Part shown: positions 40,889 to 48,442 of the stretch, piece by piece
Layout: the number at the start of each line of letters is the position of its first letter
Numbering within the stretch: the stretch's first letter is position 1
NCBI RefSeq assembly: GCF_001905125.1
Contig: NZ_LWLE01000023.1
Location: forward strand, 62,001-126,000
Direction of reading: 5' to 3'
Length of the DNA stretch: 64,000 bases
Origin: Streptomyces sp. TSRI0281
GTDB lineage: Bacteria > Actinomycetota > Actinomycetes > Streptomycetales > Streptomycetaceae
The notes under the pieces: model-generated
Seen by the model: the letters and a program-made list of their open reading frames with translations, nothing else
The model's database searches: none
Told to the model about the DNA's origin: nothing
Program-made: the position numbers and the translations under genes

Positions 40889-41545
40889 GTGCCCGTGAGC
40901 CCCGTTCCCGCCGATCCCACCGTCCTGCACCCGCTGTCCGGTCAGCCACGGGTGGTGCGGCTGAAACCGCTGGTGACCTCCCCGCTGATCGAGGTCGGGG
41001 AGTACTCGTACTACGACGACCCGGAGCACGCGGAGGAGTTCGAGACCCGCAATGTGCTGTACCACTACGGGCCCGAGCGGCTCGTCATCGGAAAGTTCTG
41101 CTCGCTGGGCACCGGGGTGCGGTTCCTCATGAACGGCGCCAACCACCGGATGGACGGCCCGTCCACCTTCCCCTTCCCCTCCATGGACGTCGCCTGGGCC
41201 GACCACTTCGACCTGCTGACCGGTCTGCCGGGACGGGGCGACACCGTGGTGGGCAACGACGTCTGGTTCGGCTACGGAGCCACGGTGATGCCCGGCGTCC
41301 GCATCGGGCACGGCGCGATCATCGGCTCGCGGGCGGTCGTCGTCTCGGACGTACCGGACTACGGCATCGTCGGCGGGAACCCGGCGAAGCTGATCCGTAC
41401 CCGGTACGAGGAGAAGGACGTCGCGCGCCTGCTGGCCGTCGCCTGGTGGGACTGGCCCACCGAGCACCTCACCCAGCACATCCGCACGGTCATGTCCGGC
41501 AGCGTCGAGGAACTGGAGGCCGCGGCGCCCGTTCGGCCGAAGTGA
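40889..41545 (+). CDS. CatB/Vat-type xenobiotic O-acetyltransferase
   Basis: Left-handed beta-helix acetyltransferase of 218 residues, closely following the streptogramin A acetyltransferase pattern: VGEYSYYDDP, LYHYGPERLVIGKFCSLGTGVRFLMNGANHRMDG, GNDVWFGYGATVMPGVRIGHGAIIGSRAVV, YGIVGGNPAKLIRTRYEE and WWDWP. His86 in NGANHRMDG is the catalytic histidine. GTG 40889 has GGAAG 8 nt upstream and gives the family length; ATG 40847, 14 codons earlier, is the alternative. It might inactivate streptogramins or chloramphenicol-like hydroxylated compounds, but chromosomal members need not confer resistance. Confidence 0.9.
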   Translation: MPVSPVPADPTVLHPLSGQPRVVRLKPLVTSPLIEVGEYSYYDDPEHAEEFETRNVLYHYGPERLVIGKFCSLGTGVRFLMNGANHRMDGPSTFPFPSMDVAWADHFDLLTGLPGRGDTVVGNDVWFGYGATVMPGVRIGHGAIIGSRAVVVSDVPDYGIVGGNPAKLIRTRYEEKDVARLLAVAWWDWPTEHLTQHIRTVMSGSVEELEAAAPVRPK

Positions 41546-41627
41546 ACGCCGAGATCCGGCGGTTGAGGCCGTCGCCGTAGCCGTCTCCCGACTTCGGCTT
41601 CGGCTCCCGCCCGCCTTCACGCGGATG

Positions 41628-42473
41628 TCATCTGTGGAGCTTTCCCAGGGTGCTGGGGATGCGCGTGACGATGTCGTCCGTCAGCCGGATGTTCCACTTG
41701 ACGTTGAAGCGGGTGACCCGCTGGCGCCACTTCTCCAGGAGCGAGGGCTTGTCGGCGCTTGTGGAGCTGGGGTCGAGCATGCTGTAGGCGGTCTTGCACG
41801 AGGGGAGGCCCTTCGCCCGGTCGAAGATGTCCGCCAGCGAGTTCGCTCCCCCCTCCTGCCTCAGTTCGTTCCATGTACCGGCCGCGGCTTTCGCACACTT
41901 GTTGATGGCGTTGCCCAAGCGGTTGTACAGCGGAAGCGGAACGACTCGGACTCCGTCGCGCTCGGCGAGGTCCCGGGCCAATCCGGCGTACTGCGCCGCG
42001 AAAACGGCCTCCTGGGTGAGTTCGAGGGGAACCACATCCACGGTGTACGCAGGTGGTGACTGGTACAGCACCGCCCGTTCTCCAGGCAGGACGACCACCC
42101 TTCCCTGAGGCAGCCCGAGCAGGATCTGCCGGGCGGCGGTTTCGGCGGCCCAGCCCGCCGGCGTCGCGGGACGCGCGGGCGCACCGATCACGCTGCCGTT
42201 GTCGCTCCAGAGCTGGAGGGGCAGGGTGCCGACGTTCGTGACCACCGAGCAACCGGACACCATGTCGGCGTCGTGGGTGTACAGGCCGTCGTAACCGGGC
42301 GCGACAGTAACGGGTGAAGTGGCCTCCGCGCAGGGCTCAAGGGCCCTCGCAGTTCCCCGATCGGCCCGCGACTCCGCCGGAACGGCGTGTGCGGTGATCG
42401 GAGCAGTAGCAAGGGTGAGCGTCAGCGCGACAGTTGCACAGGCAGCGTGGCGCCTACTCCAGTAGGTCGTCAT
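41628..42473 (-). CDS. secreted protein of unknown function
   Basis: A 281-residue protein with a signal peptide (RRHAACATVALTLTLATAPITAHA, cleavage near residue 30). The mature part has four cysteines (EPCAEA, SGCSVV, NKCAKA, PSCKTA) that could form two disulfides. It is otherwise without recognised motifs; segments such as GRVVVLPGERAVLYQSPPAYTVDVVPLELTQEAVFAAQY suggest a beta-rich middle, and the C-terminus is helical and basic. Codon use is less extreme in GC than the neighbours (ACT, GTA, TCG, CGA codons occur), hinting at recent acquisition or low expression. ATG 42473 carries the signal; the ribosome site AAGGAGTC is about 6 nt upstream. Confidence 0.75.
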   Translation of the reverse strand: MTTYWSRRHAACATVALTLTLATAPITAHAVPAESRADRGTARALEPCAEATSPVTVAPGYDGLYTHDADMVSGCSVVTNVGTLPLQLWSDNGSVIGAPARPATPAGWAAETAARQILLGLPQGRVVVLPGERAVLYQSPPAYTVDVVPLELTQEAVFAAQYAGLARDLAERDGVRVVPLPLYNRLGNAINKCAKAAAGTWNELRQEGGANSLADIFDRAKGLPSCKTAYSMLDPSSTSADKPSLLEKWRQRVTRFNVKWNIRLTDDIVTRIPSTLGKLHR

Positions 42474-42570
42474 GTACGACTCCTTGCCCGCTTGCCCCCT
42501 CGGGAGACAGTCCCATTATCCGCGCGGACCGGAACACACGCGCGGCAACGCCACGGGCAGGGCGCGGACC

Positions 42571-42625
42571 GGGGCCGGGGGCCCGCCGTGGACCGGGGCC
42601 GGGGCCGGGGGCCCGCCGTGGACCG
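42571..42625. repeat. 25-bp GC-rich direct repeat
   Basis: A 25-bp unit beginning GGGGCCGGGGGCCC and ending CCGTGGACCG occurs at 42571-42595 and 42601-42625, separated by GGGCC. It is located in the gap between the secreted protein promoter and the RNHCP gene terminator. There is no sign of coding or CRISPR-like structure. Confidence 0.6.
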
Positions 42626-42671
42626 TTGCCTCGGGCGAACACTCGGTGGGCGCTGCGAGCCCACCGGCCCA

Positions 42672-42699
42672 GGGGCGCCCGGAGGGTTCCGGGCGCCCC
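42672..42699 (-). terminator. terminator downstream of the first RNHCP gene
   Basis: GGGGCGCCCGGA (42672-42683) and TCCGGGCGCCCC (42688-42699) form a perfect 12-bp stem with a GGGT loop, seven bases past the gene's stop codon. Confidence 0.75.
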
Positions 42700-42705
42700 G
42701 CCGTG

Positions 42706-43125
42706 TCACAGCGCGAGCAGCGCCCGTACGGGGATACGGGTGTCCGTCAGCGGTCGCAGCGCGAGCCGCATCAGTGCCAGCGGGTTGTCGTCGCCCGCGA
42801 TGCGGTTGGCGCTGAGTTCGTCGCACCTCAGGCAGTGGTGGATGACCGTCCACTCCCCGTCCTGGCGCACCGACAGGCTCAGCGCCGCCATGCGTCCGCC
42901 GCAGCCCGCCGCCCGGTCGCCCGGTATCCGCCGGTCGACGTGCAGGCTGGCCAGACAGTGCGGGCAGTGATTGCGGTGGGCGGTGCCCGGCGCCACCAGC
43001 GGTACGTCGAGCCGGCAGCCGGCACACCGGAACGCGTCGCCACGCGCCCCGGCCGGTCCGTGGAGTACGTCCTTGGGCCGCTGGGGGCGGTGACCGCCGT
43101 CCCGCCGGGGTCTACGTCGCGGCAC
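42706..43125 (-). CDS. RNHCP-motif zinc-ribbon-like protein, copy 1
   Basis: A 139-residue protein with a basic leader (PRRRPRRDGGHRPQRPK) and the RNHCP domain (Pfam RNHCP): CAGCRL, HRNHCPHCLASLHVD, GCGGRM, VIHHCLRCDELSANRI. Paired CxxC motifs suggest zinc binding. GTG 43125 has GGAGGAGG 6 nt upstream. It lies 42 bases downstream of its paralogue, probably in one transcript ending at the hairpin at 42672. The molecular role of the family is not known to me; nucleic-acid or ribosome association would fit the basic tail but is speculation. Confidence 0.85.
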   Translation of the reverse strand: MPRRRPRRDGGHRPQRPKDVLHGPAGARGDAFRCAGCRLDVPLVAPGTAHRNHCPHCLASLHVDRRIPGDRAAGCGGRMAALSLSVRQDGEWTVIHHCLRCDELSANRIAGDDNPLALMRLALRPLTDTRIPVRALLAL

Positions 43126-43167
43126 GGTCGCCTCCTCCCGCCTTCCTCCGGAGTCCTCGGGCCCGTT

Positions 43168-43542
43168 TCACAGGTCACCGAACGCTTCGAGCGGGAAGGG
43201 TGGCTGGGCCAGGGGGCGCACGGCCATCCGCATCAGGATCAGCTGGTTGTCGTCCCCGGAGACCGGGTTCGAGGTCAGCTCGTCGCAGCGGGTGCAGCGA
43301 TGGACGACCATCCAGTCGCCGGTGCGCAGCACCGCGATGGAGATCGGGGTCATCCGGCCCTCGCAGCCGGAGGGCCCGCCCTCGATGTGGTCGGTCAGAT
43401 GCTTGGAGTGCAGACAGCTGGGGCAGTGGTTGCGGCGGCTGCCGTCGGGCGCGAGCGCGGCGACGGTCAGTCCGCAGCGCACACAGGTGAAGGTGCCGAT
43501 GGAGGACATGGCTGAGCGGTGCTGGGGGTTGTCGGGTGACAC
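43168..43542 (-). CDS. RNHCP-motif zinc-ribbon-like protein, copy 2
   Basis: A 124-residue paralogue with CVRCGLTV, RRNHCPSCLHSKHLTD, GCEGRM and VVHRCTRCDELTSNPVSGDDNQ. GTG 43542 is chosen because AAGGA (43551-43555 on the minus strand) sits 8 nt upstream, giving MSPDNPQHRSAMSSIG; the internal ATG 43509 has no ribosome site. Both copies share the order CxxC, RNHCPxC, GCxGRM, HHC/HRCxRCDEL, so they arose by tandem duplication, but copy 2 lacks the basic N-terminal leader. It is the promoter-proximal gene of the pair. Confidence 0.85.
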   Translation of the reverse strand: MSPDNPQHRSAMSSIGTFTCVRCGLTVAALAPDGSRRNHCPSCLHSKHLTDHIEGGPSGCEGRMTPISIAVLRTGDWMVVHRCTRCDELTSNPVSGDDNQLILMRMAVRPLAQPPFPLEAFGDL

Positions 43543-43885
43543 CCGGATACTCCTTGCCGAAGGTGAGGAACGAAGCAGCAGGGAAGTACCGAGCAGCCCT
43601 CGGCGCACGGCGTCACGGGGCAGGGGTCACGGGCCGGACGGCATGGTGTGTCAGCGCGGAGCGGCGAACAGTCGCATGCGGGCAGGTCCCGTCCCCCCGG
43701 CGCGGGAGGCGCGGCGAGGGAAGCTCGGAAGCACTGGCCTGGGCATACATCAACTGCTTTCCAGGGCATACGCCCAGAGGTCACCCGCGGTCGGTCCCGC
43801 GTGAAGGTGCGAGCACCGTAACAACGGGGCGGGGACGGATCCACCGGATTACGTCCGCTCCGGCGGACCCGCCCTCCCCCTCCGC
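43543..43885. other. intergenic region without a convincing gene
   Basis: About 340 bases upstream of the RNHCP pair and downstream of the VOC gene 3' end. Two direct GGGCATAC copies (near 43742 and 43767) are visible. Open frames here lack family features and normal third-position GC. The promoter of the RNHCP operon must lie in it. Confidence 0.5.
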
Positions 43886-44221
43886 TCAGCCGGAGACGCA
43901 GAACTCGTTGCCCACCGGGTCCTGAAGGGTCGTCCAGGCCAGCCCCGGCATCTCGTGCTCACCGACGACGACGGCGCCGAGCCCCACCAGCCGCTCCACG
44001 TCGGCGGCCCGGTCCTCGGAGGAGAAGTCGATGTGGACCCGGTTCTTGCCGGCCCTCGGCTCGGGCACCTGCTGGAAACCCAGCACCAGCGGCTGGGCCG
44101 CCAGGATGACGAACTCCCCGTAGTCCTGCGCCACTTCCACCCCGAGCGCACCGGCCCACCAGTCGGCCAGCGCACGCGCGTCCGCACAGTCGATCGTGAT
44201 CATCTCCGCAGTCATTCTCAT
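43886..44221 (-). CDS. VOC-family (glyoxalase/bleomycin-resistance fold) protein
   Basis: A small single-module VOC protein of 111 residues: MRMTAEMITIDCADARALADWWAGALG, VILAAQPLVLGFQQVPEPRAGKNRVHIDF and TLQDPVGNEFCVSG. The pattern of conserved H/E residues (HIDF, NEFC) suggests metal binding. The GKNRVHIDF...DPVGNEFCV form is frequent in Streptomyces, with no established substrate. Starts at ATG 44221 or ATG 44215 are equally possible. It lies 68 bases downstream of the GNAT gene on the same strand. Confidence 0.85.
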   Translation of the reverse strand: MRMTAEMITIDCADARALADWWAGALGVEVAQDYGEFVILAAQPLVLGFQQVPEPRAGKNRVHIDFSSEDRAADVERLVGLGAVVVGEHEMPGLAWTTLQDPVGNEFCVSG

Positions 44222-44289
44222 GCCCGTCACCGTAGGGCGATGCACTGACAACGGGCCCGGGACACTCTGCGTACGCGATCGGCGGGGCG

Positions 44290-44742
44290 TCAGCGCAGGG
44301 CGACCTCCAGCAGCGGCAGCTCGCGGCCCGGGATCGAGCCGGACGGGGTGGCGCCGATGCGGACGGCGCCCATCGCCACGTAGAACGGCTCCGCGTTCGG
44401 GTCGGCGTCGATCGTCAGACGGGTGAAGCCGAGACGGCGGGCCTCGTCCATCGTGTGGGCGAACAGCAGGCGCCCGATGCCCCGGCCCATCGCGTCCGGG
44501 TCCACGAACATCATGCCGAGCGCCCCCTCGGGCGGGTCCCCGTCCAGGGTGGTGAAGCCCAGCACGCGGCCGTGCTCCTCCGCGACCGCGGTCCGCCGGG
44601 GGACCACGTCGGCCGGGTGGATGGTCAGCTCCTGGCGGCAGGCGGCCAGGAAGTCCTCGTCGTAGTCCCAGTGGCCCTTGGAGCGCAGGGCCAGTTCGGT
44701 CAGTTCCGCGGCTTCCGCCGCCTCCCCCGCGCGCACGCGCAT
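44290..44742 (-). CDS. GNAT-family N-acetyltransferase
   Basis: A 150-residue single-domain acetyltransferase. The CoA-binding region is MMFVDPDAMGRGIGRLLFAHTMDEARRLG, with the (R/Q)-x-x-G-x-G/A loop as GRGIGR. LTIDADPNAEPFYVAMGAVRIGATPSGSIPGR contains the FY-x-x-MGA segment typical of small GNATs. AAGGGG precedes ATG 44742. It lies 103 bases downstream of the nitroreductase gene on the same strand. The acceptor is unknown. Confidence 0.9.
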   Translation of the reverse strand: MRVRAGEAAEAAELTELALRSKGHWDYDEDFLAACRQELTIHPADVVPRRTAVAEEHGRVLGFTTLDGDPPEGALGMMFVDPDAMGRGIGRLLFAHTMDEARRLGFTRLTIDADPNAEPFYVAMGAVRIGATPSGSIPGRELPLLEVALR

Positions 44743-44845
44743 GGGCCGGTCCCCTTCCGTTCGGCGAGAGGACGCGGGAACGGGCGGGTGGTGCGGGGTT
44801 CCGGCCGGAACCCCGCACCACCCGCCCACCGCGCCTCGGGATACG

Positions 44846-45496
44846 TCAGTCGAAGATCGGGCCCTGGGTCCGGGTCCGCTTGATCTCGTAGAAGCCCGGA
44901 ATGGACGCGACCAGCAGGGTGCCGTCCCACAGCTTCGCCGCCTCCTCGCCCTTGGGGGCGGGGGTGACGACGGGACCGAAGAAGGCGATCTGCTCGCCGT
45001 CGGCGCCCGGGACGGCGATGACCGGGGTGCCGACCTCCTGTCCGACCTTGTCGATGCCCTCCTTGTGGGAGGCGCGCAGCTCGGTGTCGTACGCGTCGGA
45101 ATCGGCGTACTCCGCGAGCTCGGCCGGCAGGCCGACGTCCGTGAGGGCGCCGATGATCGCCTCACGGGTCGGGCCCTCGCCCTTGTTGTGGAACCGGGTG
45201 CCGAGCGCGGTGTAAAGGGGGCCGACGACCTTGTCGCCGTGCTTCTGCTGGGCGGCGACGACGACCCGGACCGGGCCCCATGCCTTGTGCTCCAGGAGGT
45301 CGCGGTACTCCTCGGGCAGCTGGTCGAGCTTGTCCTCGTTCAGGACGGCCAGGCTCATCACATGCCAGTGGACCTCGACGTCGCGAACCTTCTCCACCTC
45401 CAGCATCCAGCGGGAGGTCATCCACGCCCAGGGGCAGAGCGGGTCGAACCAGAAATCGACCGGAGTCCTGCCGTTGGCCGTGCTGTTGTCAGACAT
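44846..45496 (-). CDS. DsbA-family mycothiol-dependent nitroreductase-like protein
   Basis: A 216-residue thioredoxin-fold protein closely related to Mycobacterium tuberculosis Rv2466c: DFWFDPLCPWAWMTSRWMLEV, HVMSLAVLNE, KAWGPVRVVVAAQQKHG, SHKEGIDKVGQEVGTPVI, FFGPVVTPAPKGEEAAKLWDG and a terminal IKRTRTQGPIFD. The active-site motif here is CPWA (Cys21, Ala24), whereas Rv2466c has CPWC, so the resolving cysteine is missing and only a one-cysteine, mycothiol-assisted mechanism would work. ATG 45496 has GAGGAG 5 nt upstream. It diverges from the pepN gene, with 146 bases between. Confidence 0.9.
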   Translation of the reverse strand: MSDNSTANGRTPVDFWFDPLCPWAWMTSRWMLEVEKVRDVEVHWHVMSLAVLNEDKLDQLPEEYRDLLEHKAWGPVRVVVAAQQKHGDKVVGPLYTALGTRFHNKGEGPTREAIIGALTDVGLPAELAEYADSDAYDTELRASHKEGIDKVGQEVGTPVIAVPGADGEQIAFFGPVVTPAPKGEEAAKLWDGTLLVASIPGFYEIKRTRTQGPIFD

Positions 45497-45642
45497 GTCT
45501 CTCCTCAAGAGGGCGGTTCCCACCTGTCCGGCAGAACACCGCGGGGCGGTCCCCCCATTCCCGGATTCCGGCGTCCCGAGCCACATGGGAGGATCAAAGG
45601 TGTTCGAACACGACAGAAAACGCGCGTCACGAAGGAGTGCCC

Positions 45643-48243
45643 GTGCCCGGTGAAAACCTGTCCCGCGACGAGGCCCATGAGCGGGCCGAGCTGCTGACCG
45701 TCGACGGATACGAGGTCGCCCTCGACCTGCGTTCCGCCATCGGGGAGCCAGGCGGGGACGACGGGGAGGCCGACGGCACCGGTCCGCGTACCTTCCGCTC
45801 GCTGACCACCATCCGCTTCCGTGCGGCCCGCGGCGGGGCCTCGTCGTTCGCCGATCTGGTGGCGCCGCGCGTGAACGCGGTGACGCTGAACGGCACGGCA
45901 CTGGACCCGGCGGCCGTCTTCGACGGGACCCGGGTGGCGCTGGACGCCCTCGCCGAGGGCGAGAACGTCCTGGTGGTCGACGCCCAGTGCGCGTACAGCC
46001 GGACCGGCGAGGGCATGCACCGCTTCGTCGACCCGGAGGACGGCGAGGTCTACCTCTACACGCAGTACGAGCCGGCCGATGCCCGGCGCGTCTTCGCGAA
46101 CTTCGAGCAGCCCGACCTGAAGGCACCCTTCCGCTTCCAGGTGACGGCGCCCGAGGGCTGGCGGGTCTGGAGCAACGGGGCCGAGGAGTCCCACCAGGGC
46201 GAGGTGTGGCGGTTCGCCGAGACGAAGCCGATCTCCACCTACATCACGGCGGTCGTCGCCGGTCCGTACCACTACGAGACCGACCACTACACCCGCACCT
46301 TCGACGACGGCTCCCAGCTGGAGATCCCGCTCGGCGCGATGTGCCGCAAGGGGCTCGCCCGCCACTTCGACGCGGACGACATCTTCCTCGTCACCAAGCA
46401 GGGCCTGGACTTCTTCCACGACCACTTCGACTACCCGTACCCCTTCGGGAAGTACGACCAGGCGTTCGTGCCCGAGTACAACATCGGCGCCATGGAGAAC
46501 CCGGGCTGCGTCACCTTCCGCGAGGAGTACATCTACCGCGGCAAGGTCACCTCGGCGTCCTACGAGCGCCGGGCCAACGTCATCCTGCACGAGATGGCGC
46601 ACATGTGGTTCGGCGACCTGGTCACCATGCAGTGGTGGGACGACCTGTGGCTGAAGGAGTCGTTCGCCGACTTCATGGGGACCTTCTCCATGGTGGAGGC
46701 GACCCGCTTCACCAACGGCTGGACCACCTTCGCCAACAACCGCAAGGCGTGGGCCTACCGCGCCGACCAGCTGCCCTCCACCCACCCGGTCACGGCCGAC
46801 ATCCGTGACCTGGAGGACGCCAAGCTGAACTTCGACGGCATCACGTACGCCAAGGGCGCCTCCGTACTGAAGCAGCTGGTGGCGTACGTCGGACGGGACG
46901 CGTTCCTGGAGGGCGCCCGGCGCTACTTCAAGCGGCACGCGTACGGCAACACCCGGCTGGGCGACCTGCTGTCGGTGCTGGCCGAGACGTCCGGCCGCGA
47001 CATGACCTCCTGGTCGCGCTCCTGGCTCCAGACGGCGGGCGTCAATGTGCTCAGCCCCGTCGCGACGTACGACGCGGCCGGCCGGATCACCGAGCTCGCC
47101 GTGCTCCAGGAGGCCGCCGAGTCGCACCCGGAGCTGCGCCCGCACCGCGTCGCGGTGGGCCTGTACCGGCGCAACCCGGACGGCGACCTGGTGCGTTACG
47201 CCCGCGCCGAGGTGGACGTCGCCGGGCCGCGCACGGTGGTCGGGGAGCTGGCCGGGGCCGAGCGGCCCGAGCTGATCCTGGTCAACGACGACGACCTGAC
47301 CTACTGCAAGGTCCGCTTCGACGAGGTGTCCCTCGCCACCCTGCGCGAGCACCTGGGCGACATCACCGACCCGCTCGCACGGGCGCTGTGCTGGTCGGCG
47401 CTGTGGAACCTGACGCGCGACGGTCTGCTGCCCGCCCGCGAATTCATCCACCTGGTGCTGGCCTTCTCCGGCCGGGAGACGGACATCGGCGTGCTCCAGA
47501 TGCTGCACGCCTGGACGCAGTCGGCCCTGGTGCACTACGCCGCGCCCGCCTGGCGCGAGGAGGGCGGCCAGGCCCTGTCCGAGGGTGCGCTGCACGAGCT
47601 GCGCCTCGCCGAGCCGGGCAGCCAGCACCAGCTGACCTGGGCCCGGTTCTTCGCGGCGGTCGCCACCTCGGAGGCGGACTTCCAGCTGCTGACCGGGCTG
47701 CTCGACGGCACCGCCCGGATCGACGGCCTGGACGTCGACCAGGAGCTGCGCTGGGCGTTCCTGTCCCCGCTGGCCTCGCACGGGGTCGCCGACGAGTCGG
47801 TGATCGACGCCGAACTGGCCCGCGACGACACGGCATCCGGGAAGCGGCACCAGGTGCGCTGTCTGGCCTCGCGCCCCTCGGCCGCGGTCAAGGCGCAGGC
47901 GTGGGCGGCGGTCGTGGAGTCGGACAAGCTGTCCAACGCCCTGGTGGGGGCCACGATCGCGGGCTTCGTGCAGTCCTCGCAACGCGAGCTGCTGGCGCCG
48001 TACACGACCGCGTACTTCGACGCGATCGAGCGGGTGTGGGCCGAGCGCTCCATCCAGATCGGTATGGATGTGGTCTCGGGGCTGTTCCCGGGACTCCAGG
48101 ACGACCCGGCCACGCTCGCGGCGACGGACGCGTGGCTGACCTCGCACCCGGACGCGGCCCCGGCGCTGCGCCGGCTGGTCCTGGAGGCCCGCGACGACCT
48201 GGCGCGGGCGCTGCGCGGCCAGGAGTGCGACCGGAGGGCGTGA
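45643..48243 (+). CDS. pepN: aminopeptidase N, M1 zinc metallopeptidase, copy 1
   Basis: Cytoplasmic aminopeptidase of 866 residues that removes N-terminal residues from peptides. The exopeptidase motif GAMEN is at 282-286 and the zinc motif HEMAH at 316-320 with distal Glu339 (LKESF). FDGITYAKGASVLKQL supplies the conserved tyrosine, and an ERAP1-like C-terminal domain fills the last 330 residues. GTG 45643 has GAAGGAG 6 nt upstream. It opens with PGENLSRDEAHERAELLTVDGYE, nearly the same as copy 2 at 56342, so the two are paralogues. The 3' end carries a 14-bp duplication including the stop codon, then a terminator. Confidence 0.95.
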   Translation: MPGENLSRDEAHERAELLTVDGYEVALDLRSAIGEPGGDDGEADGTGPRTFRSLTTIRFRAARGGASSFADLVAPRVNAVTLNGTALDPAAVFDGTRVALDALAEGENVLVVDAQCAYSRTGEGMHRFVDPEDGEVYLYTQYEPADARRVFANFEQPDLKAPFRFQVTAPEGWRVWSNGAEESHQGEVWRFAETKPISTYITAVVAGPYHYETDHYTRTFDDGSQLEIPLGAMCRKGLARHFDADDIFLVTKQGLDFFHDHFDYPYPFGKYDQAFVPEYNIGAMENPGCVTFREEYIYRGKVTSASYERRANVILHEMAHMWFGDLVTMQWWDDLWLKESFADFMGTFSMVEATRFTNGWTTFANNRKAWAYRADQLPSTHPVTADIRDLEDAKLNFDGITYAKGASVLKQLVAYVGRDAFLEGARRYFKRHAYGNTRLGDLLSVLAETSGRDMTSWSRSWLQTAGVNVLSPVATYDAAGRITELAVLQEAAESHPELRPHRVAVGLYRRNPDGDLVRYARAEVDVAGPRTVVGELAGAERPELILVNDDDLTYCKVRFDEVSLATLREHLGDITDPLARALCWSALWNLTRDGLLPAREFIHLVLAFSGRETDIGVLQMLHAWTQSALVHYAAPAWREEGGQALSEGALHELRLAEPGSQHQLTWARFFAAVATSEADFQLLTGLLDGTARIDGLDVDQELRWAFLSPLASHGVADESVIDAELARDDTASGKRHQVRCLASRPSAAVKAQAWAAVVESDKLSNALVGATIAGFVQSSQRELLAPYTTAYFDAIERVWAERSIQIGMDVVSGLFPGLQDDPATLAATDAWLTSHPDAAPALRRLVLEARDDLARALRGQECDRRA

Positions 48244-48258
48244 GCCGGAGGGCGTGAG
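48231..48258 (+). repeat. 14-bp tandem duplication across the pepN stop codon
   Basis: CCGGAGGGCGTGAG occurs twice in a row at 48231-48244 and 48245-48258. The first copy contains the functional TGA (48241-48243); the second places another TGA just after. Confidence 0.7.
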
Positions 48259-48261
48259 CCG

Positions 48262-48299
48262 GGGTGTGCGAGCGGCGCGGAGGCGGCGCTCGCACACCC
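48262..48299 (+). terminator. pepN terminator
   Basis: Perfect 13-bp arms, GGGTGTGCGAGCG (48262-48274) and its complement (48287-48299), 18 bases after the stop codon. Confidence 0.8.
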
Positions 48300-48442
48300 G
48301 TCCCTGGCGCCCCGCACAATCCCCTGCGTGACGGTGCTTTTCGGCTCTCGAACGCCCGTACTTTAGGACGGCGTTGTCCTGGATTGTCGACGGGCGTGTA
48401 ACAGGGGTTAGCAACCTGTGGGTGAGCGGGAAACCCCGGGGC

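Noticed and set aside
42571..42625. CRISPR-like repeat pair
   Set aside because: Only two copies with a 5-base spacer and extremely biased G/C content; no cas genes in the window.
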